From an uncultured delta proteobacterium (GTDB lineage Bacteria > Myxococcota_A > Polyangia > Haliangiales > Haliangiaceae): DNA of 32,594 bases. The stretch lies in the NCBI GenBank assembly GCA_900696455.1, contig CAADGB010000239.1, forward strand, positions 1 through 32,594, given 5' to 3'. Numbering within the stretch: the first letter of the stretch is position 1; the number at the start of each line of letters is the position of its first letter. The position numbers were made by a program, and so were the translations under genes. Below are positions 6,860 through 12,990 of the stretch, in pieces. The notes under the pieces were generated by a model. It was not told the origin of the DNA. It worked only from the letters and a program-made list of their open reading frames with translations, and did not search any database.

Positions 6860-7939
6860 ATGGCCGATGACACCTCCACCGATGCACTCCTGGCCGGCGC
6901 GCTGTTCGTCGGCGGCGGGCTCGCCGGCTACTTCGGGAGCCGGTGGTTCCTTCCCAGGGAGGCGCAGGCGGCGGCGGCGCCGCTGCCGCCGACCGCGGCC
7001 AACGCGGCGCCGACCGCCGCCGCGCGGCCCGCGCCGACGATCGGCGTCAGCTCGACGCCGATCGCGGACCCCACCCCGATCGCGCCGGCCGCGCCTCCCG
7101 CGTCGCCCGAGCCGGTCGATGGCGGCCCGGTCACCTCGCCCGATCAGGTCGACGCCGGGCCGGTGACCTCGCCCGACCAGGTCCCCACCGCGGCGAGCGC
7201 CCCACCACCCGGATCGCTGCCGCGCACCTTCGATCCGCTGTTCGAGAAGTACCGGCGCGACGTGCCGATCGAGTTCCTCCGCGCGCTGGCGATGCGCGAG
7301 TCCGGCATGAAGCCCACCGCGACGGGCAAGGGCGGCGCCGCCTGGGGCCTGCTCCAGATCACCGAGGACGTGCGCGGCGACTTCAACCAACGGCACGGGA
7401 CCAGCTACGGCCGCGAGCGGTTGCTCGATCCGGCGACCAACATCGAGATCGCGTGCTGGCTCCTGCGCTTCATCGCCGACGGCTACCAGCGACGTCACGG
7501 CGACGTGCGCAACATGCGAACCGACTGGACCAACCCGCGCTATGTGGAGCTTGTCGTCCAGGGCTGGAACGCAGGATTCTCGGCCAGCGCGGGCGTCATG
7601 CGCGTCGTCGGCAAGCTCAAGGAGCTTGGCGCTCGCGACGTCGATATCGATCTCGTGGCGCAGAACGCCCGCTCGCTCGGCGGCGTCCGGTTCCTGTACG
7701 ACCCGGCCCGCGTGCGCTGGGCCAAGAGCGTCGCCGCTCTCTACCTCCGCGAGCGCTCGCTCTCCGAGCAGGCGCGCAACGGCTTCCTGACCTCCAACCC
7801 CGTCAGTCGAGCGGCGGGCACCGTGGCCCATGGCGCGGCCGGCGTCGCCGATGGCGTCGCGCACGCGCTCTTGATGGTGGGCATCGGCGCCGCCGTCTTC
7901 GGTGGCGTCCTGCTCGTCGCAAACGCACTGCGCGACTGA
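6860..7939 (+). CDS. Membrane-anchored lytic transglycosylase (SLT/lysozyme-like fold)
   Basis: 359 residues. A hydrophobic segment lies near the N-terminus (about 9-30, LLAGALFVGGGLAGYFG), followed by a Pro/Ala linker (38-120) in which GPVTSPDQV occurs twice (89-97, 100-108). A catalytic domain follows at about 123-250. Its signatures are ALAMRESGM, with the likely catalytic Glu at 147, then GAAWGLLQIT, then a segment ending in VVQGWNAGF. This is the SLT-type pattern of enzymes that cleave the MurNAc-GlcNAc bond of peptidoglycan. A second hydrophobic segment lies at the C-terminus (about 330-356). GGAG lies 7 nt upstream of the ATG. Having a hydrophobic segment at each end is unusual for a host housekeeping enzyme and resembles virion- or secretion-associated transglycosylases. 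It sits in the train with an M23 peptidase. Confidence 0.85.
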   Translation: MADDTSTDALLAGALFVGGGLAGYFGSRWFLPREAQAAAAPLPPTAANAAPTAAARPAPTIGVSSTPIADPTPIAPAAPPASPEPVDGGPVTSPDQVDAGPVTSPDQVPTAASAPPPGSLPRTFDPLFEKYRRDVPIEFLRALAMRESGMKPTATGKGGAAWGLLQITEDVRGDFNQRHGTSYGRERLLDPATNIEIACWLLRFIADGYQRRHGDVRNMRTDWTNPRYVELVVQGWNAGFSASAGVMRVVGKLKELGARDVDIDLVAQNARSLGGVRFLYDPARVRWAKSVAALYLRERSLSEQARNGFLTSNPVSRAAGTVAHGAAGVADGVAHALLMVGIGAAVFGGVLLVANALRD

Positions 7940-7958
7940 GCGCGCAAGGAGTCCTCCC

Positions 7959-8354
7959 ATGTCGAACGCAACCACCGCCGCCCTCGCGCTCGCTCTCGGG
8001 GCAGGCGCAGGCGTCGCGATCTACCCCTTCACCCGCGACGGCAAGAAGCCGCCCGATCGCTCGGCGCCGCCGCCCGGCGCCACGACGGCGCCGGCCGGGC
8101 CGGGTACGCAGGTCGCGTCGAGCGTGACCCCCGCGGCCCCGCCGCGCAAGCCGGGGCCGTGCTCGCTCAAGCTCGACCGGAGCGGCCTCACGCTCGAAGG
8201 CGAGACCGTCGACATCGCGACCGCGGTCGCACGCTGCAAGGTCGCCGGCCGGGCCGAGCTGGCCGTCGCCCCCGATGCGTCGGTCACGGTCAACCGCGAG
8301 CTGTACAGCGCGCTGATCACCGCGGGTGTCGCCACCGTCATCAAGACCCCCTGA
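7959..8354 (+). CDS. ExbD/TolR-like membrane-anchored protein, copy A
   Basis: 131 residues. A hydrophobic N-terminal segment (about 5-22) is followed by a Pro/Ala linker and a compact C-terminal domain (68-131). That domain has the pattern of the periplasmic part of ExbD/TolR: LTLEGETVD, then APDASVTVNRELYSALITAG, then a beta strand. Cys68 and Cys93 are 25 residues apart, and the protein at 8369 has the same pair at the same spacing, so a disulfide is likely. AAGGAG lies 9 nt upstream of the ATG. No ExbB/TolQ/MotA-like partner is seen in the window. In the known families this domain binds peptidoglycan or couples the proton motive force. Here it may act as an envelope anchor (inference). Confidence 0.65.
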   Translation: MSNATTAALALALGAGAGVAIYPFTRDGKKPPDRSAPPPGATTAPAGPGTQVASSVTPAAPPRKPGPCSLKLDRSGLTLEGETVDIATAVARCKVAGRAELAVAPDASVTVNRELYSALITAGVATVIKTP

Positions 8355-8368
8355 CCGGAGCGCGGACC

Positions 8369-8785
8369 ATGGCGAACAACGACAAGGGCAACGACACCGC
8401 GATCACCGTCGGGGCCATCGGCGGCGGCGCCCTGCTCCTGTGGTGGCTGCTGCGCCGCGTCGGCGGCGGCTCCGGCGATGGGCACGGTGGCGAGGGCGCG
8501 CCGACGTCGGCGAGCCCGCCGGACGAAGCGCGACCGACCGAGGCGGCGCCCTGCGAGGTGTTCTTGCGCGGGAAGGTGATCGAGCTGGACGGCGCCGCGT
8601 CGGACCTCCCGAGCGTGATCGCGGCGTGCCGCGCGTCCGGCAAGGCGAACCTCCGCGTCACCGGCGACACCATCCAGGGCCATCTCGTCGCCTTCGTCCG
8701 CGCGCTCAACGCGGCCGGCGTCGCCATCTTCGCCCAGGGACGGCTCGCGACCACCGTCCACGACGCGGTCGTGAGCGGACGATAG
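8369..8785 (+). CDS. ExbD/TolR-like membrane-anchored protein, copy B
   Basis: 138 residues. A hydrophobic segment (about 11-29, ending LLLWWLLRR) precedes a Gly/Pro-rich linker and a C-terminal domain (62-121). From its Cys62 this domain aligns without gaps to the protein at 7959: of 60 positions about 18 are identical, including both cysteines (62 and 87), LxGxxxD, D at the loop, and AAGVA. The two genes are therefore tandem paralogues. This copy has a 17-residue C-terminal extension (ATTVHDAVVSGR). GGAG lies 8 nt upstream of the ATG. It probably forms a heteromer with copy A in the periplasm (inference). Confidence 0.65.
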   Translation: MANNDKGNDTAITVGAIGGGALLLWWLLRRVGGGSGDGHGGEGAPTSASPPDEARPTEAAPCEVFLRGKVIELDGAASDLPSVIAACRASGKANLRVTGDTIQGHLVAFVRALNAAGVAIFAQGRLATTVHDAVVSGR

Positions 8786-8787
8786 CC

Positions 8788-9768
8788 ATGCTGTCGCCCC
8801 TTCCCACCAGCCGCGCGACCTGGGTCTTCCCGGTCCCCGACCTCGACGGCCGCCGCCCCGAGGTCTCGGACGGGTGGGCGTCCCGCCGCACGACCACGAT
8901 CAAGAAGCCCGATCGGCCGGCGGTCACGATCCCGCGGCTGCACCTCGGCGCGGACATCATGTTCCGGCGCCGTCAGCTCGGCGAGCTGGCCGACGTCTAC
9001 CCGCCCGGCTCGCGCCACGGCACGGACCGCTACTTCATGCCGGACACGGTGCCGGCGCTGGCCGCGAGCGCTGGCGTCGTCGTGTACGCGCGATGGACCG
9101 GCGTCGGCTTCACGGTGAAGGTCTTCCACCCGGAGGGCTGGACCACCTACTACACGCATCTCTCGCACGTCTCGGTGGCCGTCGGGCAGACCGTCGCCGC
9201 CGGCCAGCCGGTCGGGTTCATCGGCTACGACCCCGGCGATCCGCGCAAGCTCATGCACCTCCACTTCGAGCTGTGGCGCGGCAGGGACGATCGCGGCGGC
9301 GTGACCAACCCCGGTCCGTACCTCGACGCCTGGGAGCGCCGCAGCGTGCCGTGGTCCTGGGCGACGTCCGCCAGGCGCAACGCCGGGTTGTCGTATCGCC
9401 CGGTCGGCGACACCGGCGAGCGTTATCCCGACTGGCTCCACGCGCTCAAGGGCAAGTCGGGCGTCTACGTGATCCGCGAGCGCCGCGCGAACGGGCGTCC
9501 CGTCGTCGTCTACGTCGGGCAGAGCAACACGGGCCGCCTGTTCGAGACGCTCACACGACATCTTCAAACCTGGCGCCGGTGGAAAGGCTTCTGGGCGGGC
9601 CAGTACGCCGAGGGGCATGACCCCGGCCTCACCTACGACCGTGCGCGCGTGGAGGTCGCCGTGCGCGTCACGTCCCCCGAGGAGGCGCTCGACGAGGAGG
9701 CGCGACTCATCGCGCGGCTTCGCCCCCGCGACAACGTGATCGGCCAACCCGACGACGTCCCCTTCTGA
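8788..9768 (+). CDS. M23 zinc endopeptidase fused to a GIY-YIG nuclease domain
   Basis: 326 residues. Residues about 45-185 form an M23 (LytM/lysostaphin-type) domain with the complete motif set: H52-x3-D56 (LHLGAD), H124 (YTHLSH), and H157-x-H159 (MHLHFEL). Such enzymes cut peptidoglycan stem-peptide cross-links. Residues about 220-318 form a GIY-YIG endonuclease domain: GVY at 225-227, YVG at 242-244, Arg250 (TGRLFETL), His258, a Glu at 303/304 (DEEARLIARL) and N316. No signal peptide or membrane segment is seen, so delivery must use lysis, a holin-like route or packaging. The gene starts 2 bases after the previous stop, so it is translationally linked. Each domain is common, but the fusion is odd. 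Confidence 0.85.
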   Translation: MLSPLPTSRATWVFPVPDLDGRRPEVSDGWASRRTTTIKKPDRPAVTIPRLHLGADIMFRRRQLGELADVYPPGSRHGTDRYFMPDTVPALAASAGVVVYARWTGVGFTVKVFHPEGWTTYYTHLSHVSVAVGQTVAAGQPVGFIGYDPGDPRKLMHLHFELWRGRDDRGGVTNPGPYLDAWERRSVPWSWATSARRNAGLSYRPVGDTGERYPDWLHALKGKSGVYVIRERRANGRPVVVYVGQSNTGRLFETLTRHLQTWRRWKGFWAGQYAEGHDPGLTYDRARVEVAVRVTSPEEALDEEARLIARLRPRDNVIGQPDDVPF

Positions 9769-9789
9769 CCTCGAGACAGGAGTCCCACC

Positions 9790-10137
9790 ATGAACGATCT
9801 GATCGAAGCCATCCGCGCCGCGGTGACCCAGGGCGCGAACCCCGAACAGAAGGCGGTCGGCGCGCAGGCGTGCCGCACCATCCTGACCGCGCTCGACACC
9901 GAGGCCGGCAAGCCGCTGGCCGTGCCGAACGCACCGACGCCCCACCCGCTCTCGCAGATCGAGCCGGGGCAGGCGCTCGACCTTCTGATCGCGAAGCTGT
10001 CGGCCGGCCTCCCGAAGGAGGACGCCGCGGGAAGCTCCACGGTGCCCGCCGCCCTGGCACCGCGACGGGACCGGGGCCTCCGGATCGAGTTCGTGTCACC
10101 GCCGCAGCGGTCCGGTGCTCGTCGGAGGCGGTCATGA
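9790..10137 (+). CDS. Hypothetical protein at the end of the element train
   Basis: 115 residues, not recognised. Residues 1-80 are mostly helical (LIEAIRAAVTQGANPEQKA, later LDLLIAKLSAGLP); the C-terminus is Arg-rich (APRRDRG, then SGARRRRS). CAGGAG lies 7 nt before the ATG. The stop overlaps the next start (ATGA, 10134-10137), tying it to the excisionase-like gene. The basic tail could bind nucleic acid (inference). Confidence 0.6.
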   Translation: MNDLIEAIRAAVTQGANPEQKAVGAQACRTILTALDTEAGKPLAVPNAPTPHPLSQIEPGQALDLLIAKLSAGLPKEDAAGSSTVPAALAPRRDRGLRIEFVSPPQRSGARRRRS

Positions 10138-10469
10138 ACGGCGCCCGCACCTTCGAGGATCTGCTCCGCGACGTCGTGCGCGGCGTCGTGCGTGAGGAGT
10201 TGCACGCCGCGCTCCAGGCGCAGGCGCGCCGCAACGCGCCGGGTGAGGCCGACGACGAAGGCGAAGGCTACATGTCCCTCGCGCAGGCCGCCCGACTGGC
10301 AGCGGTCGCGCCCGGCACGATCCGCCGATGGATCCGAGAACGGCGCCTCAAGGCGTCGCGGGCCGGGCGCGTCTTCCGCATCCGGCGGCGCGAGCTGGAG
10401 CGGTTTCTCGCGGCGCCCGCAGAGAGCGTCATCCGGGAAGCGCAAGCATTCCTCTCCGACGCGGCTTGA
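10134..10469 (+). CDS. Excisionase-like helix-turn-helix protein
   Basis: 111 residues. An amphipathic N-terminal helix (1-30, LRDVVRGVVREELHAALQA) precedes a MerR/excisionase-type HTH (about 44-92): SLAQAARLAAVAPGTIRRWI, then the basic wing RLKASRAGRVFRI and RRRELERFL. This is the pattern of helix_turn_helix_17/AlpA-type DNA-binding proteins, which often serve as recombination directionality factors. It overlaps the upstream gene by 4 bases and precedes the recombinase by about 240 bases. A role in excision or regulation of the element is likely. Confidence 0.75.
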   Translation: MNGARTFEDLLRDVVRGVVREELHAALQAQARRNAPGEADDEGEGYMSLAQAARLAAVAPGTIRRWIRERRLKASRAGRVFRIRRRELERFLAAPAESVIREAQAFLSDAA

Positions 10470-10492
10470 GGAAGCCCCTTCTGTATGGCACG

Positions 10493-10503
10493 ATGTAATA
10501 CAT
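10493..10503 (+). promoter_or_regulatory. ATGTA-A-TACAT inverted repeat over a start codon
   Basis: The perfect 5-bp arms end inside the ATG at 10502. The repeat contains TGTAAT, a possible -10 box. It could be an operator for the ribbon-helix-helix-like product, or a promoter giving a leaderless mRNA. There is no ribosome-binding site here. Confidence 0.35.
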
Positions 10504-10708
10504 GGGTCAGAAGAGAACGCCGGGCCCGGAAGCACTGGGACGGGCGATGTACGCCCGACAGCCCGTGTGCTTCCGTCTGCGCGACGCGGACCATGATGCC
10601 CTGCTCGCGCTCGCCGAGCGCGCGGGCGTCGGGCACAGCACCCTCGCGCGTCGCATCGTCGAGCACTACATCAAGGAGCACGCGCCGCGGAACCGGCGCG
10701 GGAGGTAG
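10502..10708 (+). CDS. Small ribbon-helix-helix-like DNA-binding protein
   Basis: 68 residues. A short strand-like segment (PVCFRLRDADHDALLALAER) followed by a second helix (GHSTLARRIVEHYIKEH) fits the ribbon-helix-helix pattern of CopG/Arc-type regulators; the tail is basic. It ends 2 bases before the recombinase start, so the two are probably co-transcribed. An inverted repeat covers its own start codon, as expected for self-repression (inference). It may instead be the cofactor of the recombinase. Confidence 0.65.
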   Translation: MGQKRTPGPEALGRAMYARQPVCFRLRDADHDALLALAERAGVGHSTLARRIVEHYIKEHAPRNRRGR

Positions 10709-10710
10709 CG

Positions 10711-12375
10711 ATGGGTTCGAGGTACTACCGGGGTGAGAGCATCTGGCTCAAGTACAGGAACGCGTCGGGCGACCTCGACCGAAGGGCGAGCGGCTATCGA
10801 CGCGGCCAGGAGAGCAAGGCGGACGCCTTGCTTCGGGAGATCGAGCGCCAAGTCCTGGAGGAGTCCCGCAAGACCCCGAAGCCGACGCAGGCGAGCGCCG
10901 TGGCGCCGATGGCCGCACCCCAGCCGGCCCATCCCGCGCCGTCGAACGGCACGACCGCACCCACCCATGTCGATGCGCCGACCGTGAAGCAGTACGGCGA
11001 GCAGTGGATCGAGCGGCGCCGGGGCCACATCGGCTCGGTGGACGACGAGGAGACCCGGCTGGCGCTCCACGTGTACCCGTACATCGGGAGCATGGCGCTG
11101 CCCGACGTGAGGCCGCGCCACATCCGCGACCTGATCTGCACGATCAAGCAGAAGACCAGCGACAGCAGCCGCAACAAGGGGCAGCGGCTCGCGCCTCGTA
11201 CGGTTCGCCACGTCTTCATGCTTCTGGGGCGCCTCTTCAAGTCGGCTGTCATCGACGAGCACATCGCCGCGAGCCCGGTCGTGATCGAGAAGGGGCTGCT
11301 TCCGAAGAACGTCGACAAGGATCCGTCGTGGCGCCCGACGGCGATCTACGAGCGAAAGGAGCTGGTGCTCCTGCTCTCGCACCCACGCATCAAGGCCGAC
11401 CGCCGCGTGTTCATCGCCCTGGAGGGGCTCGCGGGCGTCCGGCATGGCGAGGCCGCCGGCCTGCGATGGAGCGCCTACGACACGAGCTGCGAGCCGCTGG
11501 GCAAGCTGATCGTGTCGCGGTCGTACGAGAAGGACGGCACCAAGACCAAGGCCACCCGGGAGGTGCCGGTGCATCCCGTGCTCGCGCGCATCCTGACCGA
11601 GTGGAAGGAGCACGGCTGGGCGAAGCGGTACAAGCGCGCGCCGAGGCCGGACGATCTGATCGTGCCGACGCGCAACATGAAGCCGTGCTCGTCGACGAAC
11701 GCGCTCAAGCGGCTCCAGCGCGAACTCGCGCTCTGTGGCATCCGCGGCCGCCGGGCACACGACCTGCGCCGCACCTTCGTCTCGGCGGCCCAGGAGGACG
11801 GCATCCCGCCGCACATCGTCAAGATCTGGACCCACAGCGGGAACGGCGACGTGCTGAGCATGTACACGACGATCGCGTGGTCCGTGCAGTGCGCCGAGCT
11901 GATGAAGCTCACGATCGAGCTGCCGCCTGTGGACGCCAGCGCGGACCACGGCGACGACGACGGAGGGAACGACGGCGGTGGCGACGACGAGGAGCCGTCG
12001 ATCGCGCTCGACAAGGACGCGTGCGACGACGAGCCGGCGCCTCTCGCGGCGTCGCCCGACGAAACAATCAGCGTGCCCACTGTGCCCACTGTGCCCAGGC
12101 ACACTCCTGGGCACACTCCCGATTGTGCCCAGCGAATCTCCAATGATTTCGTGATCCCAGGAGGTCTCGAACCTCCGACCTACGGTTTAGGAAACCGTCG
12201 CTCTATCCGGCTGAGCTATGGGACCGCTGCGGGGCACTCTGCCAGCCCGGCGCCCGCGCCGCAACCCGCGCTCCGGACGCAACCCGCGCGACCGCGCCCC
12301 CGCCGCCGCGCGGTTCACCCCGCCGCGTGGACCAGGCGGAGCTGGCGGAGCGCGGGGTACTCGCCGCGGAGGTAG
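10711..12375 (+). CDS. Phage-type tyrosine recombinase (integrase)
   Basis: The open frame is 554 residues. Residues 1-55 form an N-terminal arm-binding-like segment, then a Pro/Ala linker (55-90), a core-binding domain (about 90-200) and a catalytic domain (about 212-400). Catalytic residues are visible: R244 (GVRHGEAAG), K280, H350-x-x-R353 (AHDLRRTF), H375 (THSG) and Y385 (SMYTT). The domain ends near residue 405, followed by an acidic tail (ADHGDDDGGND). No stop occurs before the tRNA: from about residue 481 the frame is the antisense of tRNA-Arg and then host DNA to 12375. The last 75 residues are thus an integration artefact, and the excised form would have a different C-terminus. It integrates the element into the tRNA 3' end. 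Confidence 0.9.
   Translation: MGSRYYRGESIWLKYRNASGDLDRRASGYRRGQESKADALLREIERQVLEESRKTPKPTQASAVAPMAAPQPAHPAPSNGTTAPTHVDAPTVKQYGEQWIERRRGHIGSVDDEETRLALHVYPYIGSMALPDVRPRHIRDLICTIKQKTSDSSRNKGQRLAPRTVRHVFMLLGRLFKSAVIDEHIAASPVVIEKGLLPKNVDKDPSWRPTAIYERKELVLLLSHPRIKADRRVFIALEGLAGVRHGEAAGLRWSAYDTSCEPLGKLIVSRSYEKDGTKTKATREVPVHPVLARILTEWKEHGWAKRYKRAPRPDDLIVPTRNMKPCSSTNALKRLQRELALCGIRGRRAHDLRRTFVSAAQEDGIPPHIVKIWTHSGNGDVLSMYTTIAWSVQCAELMKLTIELPPVDASADHGDDDGGNDGGGDDEEPSIALDKDACDDEPAPLAASPDETISVPTVPTVPRHTPGHTPDCAQRISNDFVIPGGLEPPTYGLGNRRSIRLSYGTAAGHSASPAPAPQPALRTQPARPRPRRRAVHPAAWTRRSWRSAGYSPRR
12073..12131 (+). repeat. GTGCCCA repeat cluster beside the tRNA (possible recombinase arm sites)
   Basis: GTGCCCA occurs at 12073, 12082 and 12091 (9-bp spacing) and at 12125, and inverted (TGGGCAC) at 12108-12114. 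Bases 12091-12099 and 12106-12114 form a perfect 9-bp inverted repeat with a 6-nt loop. The cluster lies 21-79 bases from the tRNA 3' end, inside the integrase tail codons. This location fits arm-type binding sites of a tyrosine recombinase (inference). Confidence 0.65.
12152..12225 (-). tRNA. tRNA-Arg (anticodon CCT)
   Basis: A 74-nt cloverleaf: acceptor GGTCCCA/TGGGATC with one G-T pair, D arm GCTC/GAGC, anticodon stem ACGGT/ACCGT with loop TTCCTAA, and T arm GGAGG-TTCGAGA-CCTCC. Position 73 is A, and CCA is not encoded. It reads codon AGG. Its 3' end faces the integrase and is the likely attachment site of the element. Confidence 0.95.
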
Positions 12376-12920
12376 GCGCGCAGCCCGCTGGCGATGACGT
12401 CGGGCCGGGTGTCGGCGATGGCCACCCACCGCGGGTGGACGCCCGACTCGTCGAGGTGGAAGATGGCGTCGAGCGGCGTCGCCACGTCGGTGACGTGGCG
12501 CCCGGTGGCGCGCAGGCGGCCGGCCAACCGGGCGCGCGTCACCGGATCGGGATCGACGACGAGCACGTGCTCGACGGCCTGACACTCGAGGCTGGCGAGC
12601 AGCTCGATCTGGACCAGATCGTCGAAGCCCGCCGGCACCTCCCCGAGCGAAACCGCGACCGCGCCGGTGTCGTCGACGCGGCGTACGCGCCCGCGCACCC
12701 GCACCCACCGCGCGCGCGCCCCGTCGAGCCGCAGGTCGAGGGTGATCGGGTCGCCGCGGCGCAGGGGCCGGGGCCCGGCGTCGGCCTGGTAGCGGAGGCC
12801 GCCGCACGACAGGTCGAGCATGCGCCCGTGGCCTCCCGCGCCGCGCCGCTCGACGACGGTGCCCGCGAGCTCGACCCGGGCGTGACGGCGTCGCTCGAAC
12901 ATGTCCGCGCTCCTCCTCAT
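12315..12920 (-). CDS. PilZ domain plus receiver-like domain protein
   Basis: Two starts have good ribosome-binding sites: ATG 12920 (GGAGG, 6 nt away; 201 residues) and ATG 12902 (AGGAGG, 9 nt away). I use the first. The PilZ domain begins ERRRHARVEL, with the c-di-GMP-binding RxxxR, followed by DLSCGG (the D-x-S-x-x-G motif), so ligand binding looks intact. After about residue 110 a short receiver-like domain starts (EHVLVVDPDPVTRARLAGRL) with a possible phosphoacceptor in AIADTRPD. It lacks an obvious conserved Lys and ends early, so it may be a pseudo-receiver. It diverges from a diguanylate cyclase gene 70 bases away, making a likely producer-effector pair. Confidence 0.8.
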   Translation of the reverse strand: MRRSADMFERRRHARVELAGTVVERRGAGGHGRMLDLSCGGLRYQADAGPRPLRRGDPITLDLRLDGARARWVRVRGRVRRVDDTGAVAVSLGEVPAGFDDLVQIELLASLECQAVEHVLVVDPDPVTRARLAGRLRATGRHVTDVATPLDAIFHLDESGVHPRWVAIADTRPDVIASGLRAYLRGEYPALRQLRLVHAAG

Positions 12921-12978
12921 CGACCACCTCCGTCTGCAGCCTGGCCGAGTGGGCCGCGGACGCAAGGGACAATCGTGC

Positions 12979-12984
12979 TAGGGT
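12979..12984 (+). promoter_or_regulatory. TAGGGT, -10-like hexamer
   Basis: It ends 6 nt before the ATG at 12991 (spacer GCCTCC). The octamer TAGGGTGC recurs in front of the genes at 14642 and 28330. There is no Shine-Dalgarno, which suggests a leaderless mRNA. Confidence 0.5.
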
Positions 12985-12990
12985 GCCTCC

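Larger units (their letters stand above)
649..12225. mobile_element. Integrative element at tRNA-Arg(CCT), left end undefined
   Basis: A tyrosine recombinase gene abuts the 3' end of a tRNA gene, with HTH (excisionase-like) and ribbon-helix-helix-like genes just behind it. This is the standard layout of tRNA-targeted integrative elements. The cargo is a co-directional train (2032-10137) of membrane, peptidoglycan-hydrolase and low-complexity genes, with a divergent sigma factor. The right boundary should lie within or at the tRNA. I searched the first 1.6 kb by eye for a second copy of the tRNA 3' part and found none, so the left boundary (set here at the sigma gene) is arbitrary and the element may extend beyond the window. 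No relaxase, replication initiator, terminase or recognisable capsid gene was seen. Confidence 0.75.

Noticed and set aside
6197-9945. Two long minus-strand frames opposite the element train
   Set aside because: They overlap genes with clear SLT, M23 and GIY-YIG motifs and show only Arg/Gly-rich low complexity.
2032-10137. Filamentous phage (Zot) or tectivirus-type packaging ATPase in the element
   Set aside because: No Walker-A motif (GxxxxGK[ST]) was seen in any product of the train, so no packaging ATPase can be claimed.
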